A stretch of 34,893 nt of DNA. Origin: Phycisphaerales bacterium. GTDB taxonomy: Bacteria; Planctomycetota; Phycisphaerae; UBA1845; PWPN01. The notes below the pieces were generated by a model, which saw only the letters and a list, made by a program, of their open reading frames with translations, searched no databases and was not told where the DNA came from. Below are positions 22,108 to 29,988 of the stretch, piece after piece (within the stretch, counting starts at the first letter, position 1; each line of letters starts with the position of its first letter). The DNA lies in the NCBI GenBank assembly GCA_012729595.1, contig JAAYCU010000242.1, positions 1-34,893 on the forward strand, written 5' to 3'. The translations under genes and the position numbers were made by a program.

Positions 22108-22136
22108 ATCATAACAGTATTTCCTCTTTTGGCCAA
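22108..22136 (-). promoter_or_regulatory. Sigma70-like promoter of the DUF433/DUF5615 pair
   Basis: On the minus strand TTGGCC (22136-22131) and TATGAT (22113-22108) are separated by 17 bp, 39 bp before the antitoxin ATG. Confidence 0.55.
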
Positions 22137-22194
22137 GACCGGGGGGAAATACGAGGGCGCGGCTCGTTTATTAGACTGGCCCCGCGAGGATGGC

Positions 22195-22231
22195 GAGTTG
22201 ACGATCAACTCAAAGAGCTGCGTCCCTTTCG
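22195..22231. repeat. Hairpin next to a solitary repeat end
   Basis: GAGTTGA/TCAACTC form a 7-bp stem around CGA (22195-22211). It abuts AAAGAGCTGCGTCCCTTT (22212-22229), which is the repeat family's terminal motif. On the minus strand it has the same orientation as the left ends of copies A and C. Together with copy C it brackets the DUF433/DUF5615 pair. Confidence 0.55.
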
Positions 22232-22275
22232 AGTGCGTCCGGAAACTTATTGTATCGGTCTTTCATGGCCGAAGT

Positions 22276-22296
22276 GCACAGGCGAGACGCCTGTGC
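22276..22296. repeat. Short palindromic hairpin downstream of the M48 gene
   Basis: GCACAGGCG and CGCCTGTGC form a perfect 9-bp stem with loop AGA, starting 11 bp after the M48 stop. No T tract follows on either side. The sequence looks like a REP-type intergenic palindrome and may stabilise or end the M48 transcript. Confidence 0.5.
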
Positions 22297-22306
22297 CACA
22301 CCGGTT

Positions 22307-24220
22307 TCAGGATGCATTCTTGATCAGGGGAGGGACAGGGCAGCCTAAGGCGTCGGCCGCAGCGCGGAACAGCTCGGCCTCGGTGATACTTATATCGGCA
22401 CCGATGCAGGCGGCGCCGGCCTTGAGCACCTTTTCCTTCAGCGGCGGGGACAGGCGAGCAAGTTCATCCAAGGCCGCGTCGAGGGTCTTCAAACCGCATC
22501 GGTCCAAAGGACACAGGGTCATATCCTTCAATTGGAGGGTTTGGGCACCGGCCTCGAAGGCAACCCGCACTTTGTCCATCTCTTTTTGTCCCGCATACGC
22601 CAGGGTGGACAGAAACACCTCAAGATGGCCGCGGAGTCGCGGTAAGCCATAGTACATGGATCGGGGAGGGGCGGCCCCGCGCGTAAAATGGGCCTCGAGA
22701 CTATGCAGGACAAGCCTTTGGAGCATCCACTCGAACAGCTCGATCTTCCGGTCGGCCTCGACCAGGGCGACAAAATTACGCTTGAACGTCTGGTACTGGC
22801 TCGGCGAGAGCTGTTTCAAGGCCGGCAAGGTCAGATCGATCAAGGGCAGTCGTTCGCGGGTTTTCAGCCGCTCGGCCGACGGCAGCAGCTTCAAGGTGAT
22901 CTGAAACACGTCCGGATCGGCGTACTGGGCCAGCCATTCGATCTGATTCTTGCGGACATCGCCCTCACGTTGAATCAGGAGAGCATAAATGACCGCCCGC
23001 GCTCCGAAAGGATCATGGGCGGCGCTCACCAGCGGTTCCGGAAGGTCATGGAGTACCTGGCCAGCATACTGAATATGTTCCTCGGTCGGCTCCGCGATCT
23101 GGGCGACCACCGGTTTAGCTTGCCCCACGAAGGCCGCCGGGGCCATTCCCCGAGCCGTGGTTTCCCGGGCGGAACTGGCCGCCGGCCGCCCCTTGGCAAA
23201 ACCACCATCCCAGTCCGGCTCGATCCGACGGATGCGCTCGGTCAGCGGCGGGTGGGTGGCAAAAACACCTCCGAACCAGGTGGAAAACCCCTGACTGAAA
23301 AACATGTGGCTGGCCTGCGCGGCGTTGGGATTTTCCAGCCGCGACCCAAGGGAGAATCCGCCGATCCGCTTCAAGGCCCCGGCTATCCCGGAAGGGTTGC
23401 GGGTGAACTGCACGGCCGAGGCGTCGGCGAGATATTCACGTTGGCGGCTGACGGCGGCCTTGATCAATTTGCCGAAAAAGGTGCCCGTATAACCGATGAT
23501 TATGAGGGCAATCCCCAAGGCCAGGAGAATGAACACGCCCCCATCGCCCTTGCCGCGGCTGGAACGCCGCGTACGATGAGTCGAACCGCCTATCGAACGA
23601 AGCAAGATATACCCGATCATCCCGATGATCAGGATCCCGTGCAAAAAGCCCATAAGACGGATATTCAAACGCATGTCGCCGTTGAACACGTGACTGAACT
23701 CGTGAGCGATGACGCCCTGCAATTCGTCGCGGGAGAGTTGCTCGGCACATCCGCGGGTGACGGCCACCACCGCGTCGGCGGGCGAATAGCCGGCGGCGAA
23801 GGCATTGATGCCTGCTTCCTCCAGGATGTAGACCGGGGGGACCGGCGTTCCCGAGGCGATGGCCATTTCCTCGACCACGTTGAACAGCCGGCGTTCGGTG
23901 TGGTCCGTGGTATTGGGCGGGACGAGTCGGCCACCCAACGCCTCCGCAACCGCCTTGCCGCCACCGGCTCGCAACTCAACAATTTTATACAGACTGCCCA
24001 GCCCCACGACGGCCAAGGTTCCCAAGCCGACCGCGAGCAAGAGGGTAGGATGAAAAAGATCCACACTCGGCTGGCCCATATCCTGTTCGATAAAACCAAC
24101 CAACAGGAAGGCCACCACCATATAAACCATGAACATGATGGCCAGAACGGCCAGCGTGAATAACACGATGAGTCGGCCGGTCTTTTTTCGAGCTATCTCC
24201 TGGCTCTCGAAGAAGTTCAT
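22307..24220 (-). CDS. M48-family membrane metalloprotease (HtpX-like)
   Basis: A zinc protease of the inner membrane, of the HtpX/Ste24 group that degrades damaged membrane proteins. TM segments lie at about residues 18-44, 59-80, 190-210 and 228-249. The zinc motif HEFSH is at 173-177, and the third ligand is Glu262 in REYLADASAV. FATHPPLTERIRRI at about 323 is the conserved end of the protease domain. After it come about 300 further residues, mostly helical, including a TerB-like tail: VLKAGAACIGADISITEAEL and FRAAADALGCPVPP. That tail (bases about 22327-22426) is the same sequence as the dispersed repeat copies, here in frame with the gene. Length is 637 residues, much longer than E. coli HtpX. 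purD lies 86 bp upstream on the same strand. Confidence 0.9.
   Translation of the reverse strand: MNFFESQEIARKKTGRLIVLFTLAVLAIMFMVYMVVAFLLVGFIEQDMGQPSVDLFHPTLLLAVGLGTLAVVGLGSLYKIVELRAGGGKAVAEALGGRLVPPNTTDHTERRLFNVVEEMAIASGTPVPPVYILEEAGINAFAAGYSPADAVVAVTRGCAEQLSRDELQGVIAHEFSHVFNGDMRLNIRLMGFLHGILIIGMIGYILLRSIGGSTHRTRRSSRGKGDGGVFILLALGIALIIIGYTGTFFGKLIKAAVSRQREYLADASAVQFTRNPSGIAGALKRIGGFSLGSRLENPNAAQASHMFFSQGFSTWFGGVFATHPPLTERIRRIEPDWDGGFAKGRPAASSARETTARGMAPAAFVGQAKPVVAQIAEPTEEHIQYAGQVLHDLPEPLVSAAHDPFGARAVIYALLIQREGDVRKNQIEWLAQYADPDVFQITLKLLPSAERLKTRERLPLIDLTLPALKQLSPSQYQTFKRNFVALVEADRKIELFEWMLQRLVLHSLEAHFTRGAAPPRSMYYGLPRLRGHLEVFLSTLAYAGQKEMDKVRVAFEAGAQTLQLKDMTLCPLDRCGLKTLDAALDELARLSPPLKEKVLKAGAACIGADISITEAELFRAAADALGCPVPPLIKNAS
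22327..22426 (-). repeat. Dispersed repeat, copy D (inside the M48 coding sequence)
   Basis: On the minus strand the segment from CTCAAGGCC to the proline-rich end (CPVPPL) matches copy C closely, apart from a two-codon deletion around the ITEAELF segment. Here it is translated as the protease C-terminus. It is either the source of the other copies or an insertion that the gene has taken on as its end. Confidence 0.7.
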
Positions 24221-24306
24221 GAGCTATCTCGTATTTCTGCTGGGTACCGGTTCAGGTTTTCCGACGACGCGTTCAGCCGAAGACGAGCCGCGGCCTACTC
24301 CGGGGT

Positions 24307-25578
24307 TCACGGCTTCATGGCCTTGGCTCCGATGTCGCGACGACAATAAGCTCCCTCGAAATGAATCTTGTCCACCGCGGCGTAGCAGCGTCGGGCGGCG
24401 TCCTCCAGCGTATCGCCCAAGGCCGTCACGCCCAGAACCCGTCCACCGGCCGTGACCACCTGATGACCGCGCGACTGGGTTCCCGCGTGAAAAACGACGA
24501 CATCTTCCATCGCGCCGGCCTCGGCTAATCCGGTAATCGGTTTGCCTGGCTGATAATCGCCCGGATAACCGCCCGAGGACATCACCACGCAGATCGCCGG
24601 CCGCGGATCCCATTCGAGCGATACCGAATCGAGCTTGCCCTCGACCACGGCCATGCAGACTTCCAGCAGGTCGGTTTTCAGGCGCATCAACAAAGGCTGG
24701 ATTTCCGGATCGCCGAATCGACAATTAAACTCGAGCACCTTGGGACCGGCGGCGGTCAGCATCAGCCCGGCATAGAGGACGCCTTTGTAACTCACCCCCT
24801 CGGAACGCAGGGCGTCCATGATAGGCACCAGTATCTCCGATTCGATCTGGCGCATGGAGCGATCATTTACCAGCCGAGTCGGCGAATAGGCGCCCATCCC
24901 CCCGGTATTAGGTCCGGTGTCTCCCTCGCCGATGGGTTTATGGTCCTGGGCGCTGTCCATCACATAAATCGTGTTTCCATCGACCAGGGCCAGAATACTC
25001 ACTTCCGGGCCGACAAGCTTCTCCTCGACCACGACCTTGTCCCCGGCCGCTCCGTAGATGCGATTGACCATGATGTTCTCGAGGGCCAGAATCGCATCGG
25101 CAGGATCGTCGCAGACCGCCACGCCCTTACCTTTGGCCAAGCCGGCGGCCTTGACCACCACGCCACCCTCGCGACTGGCCACATAAACCTTGGCGTCTCG
25201 AAACGTGGTAAATATGCGGGCCTCGCCGGTTGGCACCGAACGTTGGCGCATCATCTCCTTGGCAAAGGCCTTATCCCCCTCCAAGCGGGCAGCGGCTTGT
25301 GAAGGCCCGAACGCCCGGATGCCGGCGGCCTGCAATGCATCCACCATCCCCGCGCACAGCGGATCCTCCGGGCCGACAATCACCAAGTCGATTTTTTCCT
25401 GTCGGGCAAAACCAACAACCCCGGCAATGTCCTCAGCCTGGACCGGCACGCAATCGCCCAAATCGTCCAGCCCGGCATTCCCCGGCGCAAAATACATCCG
25501 GGTGAGGCCCGGGGAACGAGCCAGCTTCCAAGCTAATGCGTGTTCGCGACCGCCACCACCAACCAACAATACTTTCAT
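24307..25578 (-). CDS. purD: Phosphoribosylamine--glycine ligase
   Basis: Second step of purine synthesis: joins glycine to phosphoribosylamine with ATP. The 423-residue product has the N-terminal GGGGREHALAW loop, the central ATP-grasp domain (GVVVKAAGLAKGKGVAVC, VVVEEKLVGPEVSILALVDG), DTGPNTGGMGAYSP and EFNCRFGDPEIQPLL, all PurD signatures. Two ATGs are adjacent (25581 and 25578); the second sits 5 nt after GGGGAG and gives the usual MKVLLVG start. A promoter and a structured leader of about 95 nt precede it. The M48 gene follows after 86 bp. Confidence 0.96.
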   Translation of the reverse strand: MKVLLVGGGGREHALAWKLARSPGLTRMYFAPGNAGLDDLGDCVPVQAEDIAGVVGFARQEKIDLVIVGPEDPLCAGMVDALQAAGIRAFGPSQAAARLEGDKAFAKEMMRQRSVPTGEARIFTTFRDAKVYVASREGGVVVKAAGLAKGKGVAVCDDPADAILALENIMVNRIYGAAGDKVVVEEKLVGPEVSILALVDGNTIYVMDSAQDHKPIGEGDTGPNTGGMGAYSPTRLVNDRSMRQIESEILVPIMDALRSEGVSYKGVLYAGLMLTAAGPKVLEFNCRFGDPEIQPLLMRLKTDLLEVCMAVVEGKLDSVSLEWDPRPAICVVMSSGGYPGDYQPGKPITGLAEAGAMEDVVVFHAGTQSRGHQVVTAGGRVLGVTALGDTLEDAARRCYAAVDKIHFEGAYCRRDIGAKAMKP

Positions 25579-25603
25579 CATGTCTCCCCAACTAAAAGCC
25601 CTC

Positions 25604-25665
25604 GGCGGGGGTTTGCCGACTTAGCTCATTACCCCGCCTTTGGCCTGGACCATATCTGGCCAAAG
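25604..25665 (-). promoter_or_regulatory. Structured purD leader with competing hairpins
   Basis: On the minus strand the leader contains CTTTGGCC/GGCCAAAG, a perfect 8-bp stem with a 12-nt loop (25665-25638). Next is GGCGGGG (25638-25632), which can pair with CCCCGCC (25610-25604). TCGGC just inside that span can instead pair with the GCCGA that overlaps it and is followed by GGGCTTTTAG. The last two pairings are mutually exclusive, as in an attenuator. I do not recognise a named riboswitch class. Confidence 0.35.
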
Positions 25666-25677
25666 AGTAATCGGATT

Positions 25678-25707
25678 GTTATATAACCCGACCAACAAGT
25701 AAAGCAA
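25678..25707 (-). promoter_or_regulatory. Possible purD promoter
   Basis: On the minus strand TTGCTT (25707-25702) and TATAAC (25683-25678) are 18 bp apart, about 100 bp before the purD start. The rest of the 389-bp gap up to 25967 shows no gene and no other clear signal. Confidence 0.4.
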
Positions 25708-25967
25708 ACAACCCTACGCCAGATGAGCGGTCGCCTACTCAAGCAATAGGCCGAAGAGGCGCGGACCTCCGATCACGAACCGATTGCGTATCCGCAAGAA
25801 AATATCAATATTCGCCACATTCCACAAGTGATTGAATCAGAGGCGCACCAATAACGCGAGGGTGTACAAGCCTGCATCAAAGAGATATCGTATCACTCAA
25901 ATATGTGTTTGCGGGCACGGGCCGGCCACACTCTCCAACGACTCCTTTCGCGAGGTTAAGACGCACT

Positions 25968-28900
25968 ATGTTCAATCGTGTCAAGAAAACCGTTTCAGAT
26001 GTCATCCTGATTACATTGTTATTCATCGCGACCTCGACGTGTCGATGCACGAGTTCAGGATCAAAAATGGAACAAGGTTTCCAGGCACCGCCAGAAAGCA
26101 CCAAACCCTGGGTCTATTGGTACTGGGTCAGCGGCCATATCTCAAAGGAAGGGATTACCCGCGACCTTGAAGCCATGGCCCGGGTCGGGATCGGCGAAGC
26201 CTTTATCGGGAATGTGGACGTTAACGAGGACCATCGCGGCCCGATTCAGATCCTGTCGGAAGAGTGGTGGGACATGATCGAGCACGCCATTCGCGAGGGT
26301 GGGCGACTGGGCGTACGGGTGGGCATGTTTAACTGTCCAGGCTGGAGCCAGTCCGGCGGGCCCTGGGTCAAGCCCGATCAGACCATGCGATACTTGGCCA
26401 TCTCGGAGACCCGAATCAGCGGCCCCATCAAATTCGAGGGGGTTCTGCCCGCGCCCAACGAGGAGTTCCAGGATATCGCCGTACTGGCCTTCCCCGCGCC
26501 GGCGTCCGATACCGATTCCGTGTCCATGCGCGGACCGCGCATCACGGCCAGCCCGGAAACCCCGGATGTCGCAAACCTCTTTGACGGCGACATGGGAACG
26601 GTATGCACTATCCCGGAAAACACGACAAGCGATGCCCCCTTTGTAATCGATCTGGAAATGGAAGAGCCATTCACTGCCCGAAGTCTCGTATTTCATCCGG
26701 CCACGACACCCTTTATCGTGCAATGCGAATTACAGGCGGCCGATGAGAACGGCGCTTTCAAAACGGTACGCACCCTGACGATCGATCGATCCAACCCCAA
26801 TATCCATGTCGGCTTCATGCCTTTTGGGCCGGTCGCAGTGGCCTTTCCGTCGGCAACCTCGCAACACTTCCGGCTGGTATTAACCGAACTACAGCCACGT
26901 GGAGTCTTGGCCGAGATCGAACTGACCGGCGGCGCCCGTCTCGAACGATTTGTCGAAAAACAACTGGGAAAAATGTTCCAATTACCAATGCCCCAATGGG
27001 ACAGCTATCTCTGGCCTACGCAAGCGGAGCCGGACGGGGCCAACCTGGCGGTTGAGTCCGAGCAGGTTATTGATCTTTCCGCAAACCTGACGGCCGAAGG
27101 AGCGTTTTCCTGGGAAGTCCCGGAAGGCGAATGGATCGTGTTACGCACGGGGATGTCCCCCACCGGTGTCCAGAACGCGCCCGCGGCACCGGAAGCAACG
27201 GGTTACGAAATAGACAAGATGAATCGGCAACTGATCGCAATACACTTCGATGCCTTCATCGGGCAGGTTCTAAGACGAATGCCCCCCGCTGACCGCACCG
27301 CCTTTTTGCGAGTTGTGGCCGACAGTTACGAGATGGGCTCGCTGAACTGGACGGACGGATTTGCCGAAAGATTCCAGCAACGCTATGGATACGACCCGCT
27401 GCATTGGCTACCAGTGTTAACCGGCCGAATTGTCGAGAGCGCGGAACAGTCTGACCGTTTCCTGTGGGACATGCGACGGCTGATCGCCGATCGGGTCGCT
27501 TATGACTACGTCGGCGGGTTGCGTGAAGAATGTGAAAAACACGGCCTGCGTCTGTGGTTGGAGAATTACGGTCACTGGGGCTTCCCGGCCGAGTTCCTGC
27601 AGTACGGCGGCCAGTCACACGACCTCGGTGGTGAATTCTGGGCGGACCACGACCTGGGCAAAATCGAACGACGAGCCGCGGCCTCCGCTGCCCACATCTA
27701 TGGCAAACCAGTGGTATCCGCCGAAGCGTTCACATCCTCCAGTGGGCTTTGGACAATGAATCCGTGGACGATCAAAAAGCGGGGCGACAGCACCAGCACC
27801 GAGGGGATAAACCATTTCGTACTCCACGTGTACGTCCACCAGCCGCATGAGGACCGGATTCCCGGCATTAACACCTGGTTCGGACTGGAATTCAACCGTC
27901 ATAACACATGGTTCGATCAGACCGAAGAGTGGATCAAATACCTGCGACGCAAACATTTTCTCCTGCAACAAGGTCACTTTGCCGCTGACATCGCCTACTT
28001 CATTGGCGAGGACACTCCCAAAATGACCGGAATTCTCGAACCGGAGCTACCCCCCGGCTATTCCTTCGACTGGATTAACGCCGAGGTCATCGAACAGCGT
28101 TTACAGGTCAAGGACGGAAAATTCGTTCTGCCGGACGGGATGTCCTACCGCCTCTTGATACTGCCCGAAGGCGCATCGATGCGGCCGTCATTACTGCGCA
28201 AGATACGCGACTTGGTCAAAGCCGGTGGAGCCATTCTCGGTACACCGCCGACACAGTCGCCCAGCCTGGAAAACTACCCGGCCTGCGACGACGAGGTACG
28301 CCGACTGGCCGACGAAATCTGGGCCGGATGCAACGATAACCATGCCACCATGACCCGCCTCGGCAAGGGCCTTGTGTTTCGGAAAACGTGCGTACAGAAG
28401 GCCCTGGACGAACTGAAGGTGCCCCCGGATGTCACCGGGCTCGACACAAAGATGTCCCCCTGGATTCACCGGACGACTTCGGAAGGCGAGATTTATTTCA
28501 TCGCGTACCAAGGTGACGAACCAACAAGCATTGCCCCCTCTTTTCGCGTCACCGGTCGTCAACCCGAGCTGTGGGACGCAGTGACCGGGCGATTCCGTGA
28601 TCTTCCGGCTTTCACGCAGGACAATAACCATACTTCCGTGCCGCTGGAAATCGCGCCCCGCCAATCGCTGTTCATCGTCTTCCGTAAACCGGCGGAAAGC
28701 GCCCCACGAGCGGCGACAAACTTCCCGCCGCTGACCACAGTCGAAGAATTAAGCGGCGACTGGAGAGTGCGATTCGATCCCCAATGGGGTGGACCACAAT
28801 CCGTCGTATTCGACGGACTGCTGGATTGGAGCCAGCACCCCGATGATGGGATCAAATACTATAGCGGAACGGCCACGTACAAGAAGGTTTTCGATCTGCC

Positions 28901-29213
28901 GGACGCGGCCGTGCAAAAACGGGTTTATCTCGACCTGGGAGAGGTTAAAGACATGGGGCGCGTACGGCTGAACGGCACCGATCTAGGCCTTATATGGTGC
29001 GCCCCCTGGCATGTGGATATCACGGACGTAGCACAAGCTAAGGATAATGTGCTGGAAATCGACGTGGTGAACACCTGGGCAAACCGGATTATCGGTGACT
29101 GCAAGCTGCCTGCGGATCAACGGCTGACTTGGACAATTCATCCCCACTTCGGCCCGGATTCGCCACTGCTGCCCGCCGGTCTGCTCGGACCGGTCACGCT
29201 CCGCGTGGAGTAG
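25968..29213 (+). CDS. GH106-like alpha-L-rhamnosidase, predicted lipoprotein
   Basis: The 1081-residue product opens with a basic and then hydrophobic signal (VSDVILITLLFIATSTC), where Cys22 may be lipidated. The sequence PESTKPWVYWYWVSGHISKE, then GITRDLEAMARVGIGEAFIG, is the typical N-terminal block of the GH106 family, which removes L-rhamnose from plant, algal or bacterial glycans. Further blocks are RVGMFNCPGWSQSGGPWV, DSYEMGSLNWTDGFAERF and LWLENYGHWGFPAEFLQYGG. The last ~150 residues (GTATYKKVFDLPD, VYLDLGEVKDMGRVRLNGTD) form a galactose-binding-like sandwich. The frame extends to 25905; the ATG at 25968 has GAGGTTAAG upstream. The glycan operon 107 bp downstream suggests a polysaccharide-use region. 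Confidence 0.85.
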   Translation: MFNRVKKTVSDVILITLLFIATSTCRCTSSGSKMEQGFQAPPESTKPWVYWYWVSGHISKEGITRDLEAMARVGIGEAFIGNVDVNEDHRGPIQILSEEWWDMIEHAIREGGRLGVRVGMFNCPGWSQSGGPWVKPDQTMRYLAISETRISGPIKFEGVLPAPNEEFQDIAVLAFPAPASDTDSVSMRGPRITASPETPDVANLFDGDMGTVCTIPENTTSDAPFVIDLEMEEPFTARSLVFHPATTPFIVQCELQAADENGAFKTVRTLTIDRSNPNIHVGFMPFGPVAVAFPSATSQHFRLVLTELQPRGVLAEIELTGGARLERFVEKQLGKMFQLPMPQWDSYLWPTQAEPDGANLAVESEQVIDLSANLTAEGAFSWEVPEGEWIVLRTGMSPTGVQNAPAAPEATGYEIDKMNRQLIAIHFDAFIGQVLRRMPPADRTAFLRVVADSYEMGSLNWTDGFAERFQQRYGYDPLHWLPVLTGRIVESAEQSDRFLWDMRRLIADRVAYDYVGGLREECEKHGLRLWLENYGHWGFPAEFLQYGGQSHDLGGEFWADHDLGKIERRAAASAAHIYGKPVVSAEAFTSSSGLWTMNPWTIKKRGDSTSTEGINHFVLHVYVHQPHEDRIPGINTWFGLEFNRHNTWFDQTEEWIKYLRRKHFLLQQGHFAADIAYFIGEDTPKMTGILEPELPPGYSFDWINAEVIEQRLQVKDGKFVLPDGMSYRLLILPEGASMRPSLLRKIRDLVKAGGAILGTPPTQSPSLENYPACDDEVRRLADEIWAGCNDNHATMTRLGKGLVFRKTCVQKALDELKVPPDVTGLDTKMSPWIHRTTSEGEIYFIAYQGDEPTSIAPSFRVTGRQPELWDAVTGRFRDLPAFTQDNNHTSVPLEIAPRQSLFIVFRKPAESAPRAATNFPPLTTVEELSGDWRVRFDPQWGGPQSVVFDGLLDWSQHPDDGIKYYSGTATYKKVFDLPDAAVQKRVYLDLGEVKDMGRVRLNGTDLGLIWCAPWHVDITDVAQAKDNVLEIDVVNTWANRIIGDCKLPADQRLTWTIHPHFGPDSPLLPAGLLGPVTLRVE

Positions 29214-29319
29214 AAATCGGAATACGGCGCGAACGTCCCGAGACAATGCGGTCTTATCGGTCTGCGTTTGGCGGATAAAGCCCGACGTTTCTGGACAAAC
29301 ACAAAGGCCACAATTACAG

Positions 29320-29988
29320 GTGCATGCATCTGATCCATATCCGTTGTCAGCGGTTATCGTAGTCGCCCACCCCGACGACGAGACCCTCTGGGCCGGTGGC
29401 GAGATACTGGCCCATCCGGATTGGGAATGGTTTATCATCAGCCTTTGCCGGGCCTCGGATGTGGATCGCTCGGTCCGCTTTCGGCGGGCCTTGGAACAAC
29501 TCAACGCCACGGGATGCATGGCCGACCTGGACGACGGCCCGGAACAAGCCCCCCTGCCCTCGGAACTGATCCGCCAAACGATCCTGTCCCTGCTGCCCGA
29601 ACGGCCGTTGAATTGTATCTATACCCACGGTCCCGAAGGCGAGTACACCCGCCACCGCCGTCACGAGGAAGTCAGCCGGGCAGTCCACGAAGCTTGGACG
29701 GGCGGGCAAATCATCACCGAACAACTGCGGATGTTCGCCTACGAGGACGGGCAACGGAGCTATTATCCGCGGGCGATCGAATCGGCGCATATCCAGCGGT
29801 CATTGCCCGAGGCGTTATGGCAACGCAAGCATGCGATCATCGTTGACGTTTATGGGTTTTCGCCAGGAAGCTGGGAAGCCCAAACCACTCCCCGCGAGGA
29901 GGCGTTCTGGAGTTTCGATTCGCCGGCAGGTTGCGCGGAATGGATAAGACGGAAAGGAAACTCAAATGAAAGTGCTCGTGCTGTATGA
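29320..29988 (+). CDS. PIG-L/LmbE-family deacetylase
   Basis: A zinc-dependent hydrolase that removes acetyl groups from N-acetylglucosamine-type sugars. Motif AHPDDE lies at residues 16-21 and supplies two zinc ligands and the catalytic Asp. HRRHEEVSRAV near residue 110 gives the third ligand. The 222-residue size fits MshB/BshB-like enzymes. The start is a GTG; AAAGG lies about 15 nt upstream, so the exact start is uncertain. The last 23 bp overlap the glycosyltransferase gene, so the two are coupled. The product may deacetylate the sugar joined by that enzyme (inference). Confidence 0.85.
   Translation: MHASDPYPLSAVIVVAHPDDETLWAGGEILAHPDWEWFIISLCRASDVDRSVRFRRALEQLNATGCMADLDDGPEQAPLPSELIRQTILSLLPERPLNCIYTHGPEGEYTRHRRHEEVSRAVHEAWTGGQIITEQLRMFAYEDGQRSYYPRAIESAHIQRSLPEALWQRKHAIIVDVYGFSPGSWEAQTTPREEAFWSFDSPAGCAEWIRRKGNSNESARAV

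Noticed and set aside
15889-22426. Integron-type cassette array with attC sites
   Set aside because: The repeats lack paired GTTRRRY/RYYYAAC cores and are tied to a coding tail instead. The nearby Xer protein has no IntI-type insertion near its catalytic residues and looks like the housekeeping enzyme.
22688-24163. Plus-strand open frame of 491 codons
   Set aside because: It lies opposite the M48 protease, which has zinc motif and membrane segments. The translation has no recognisable family.
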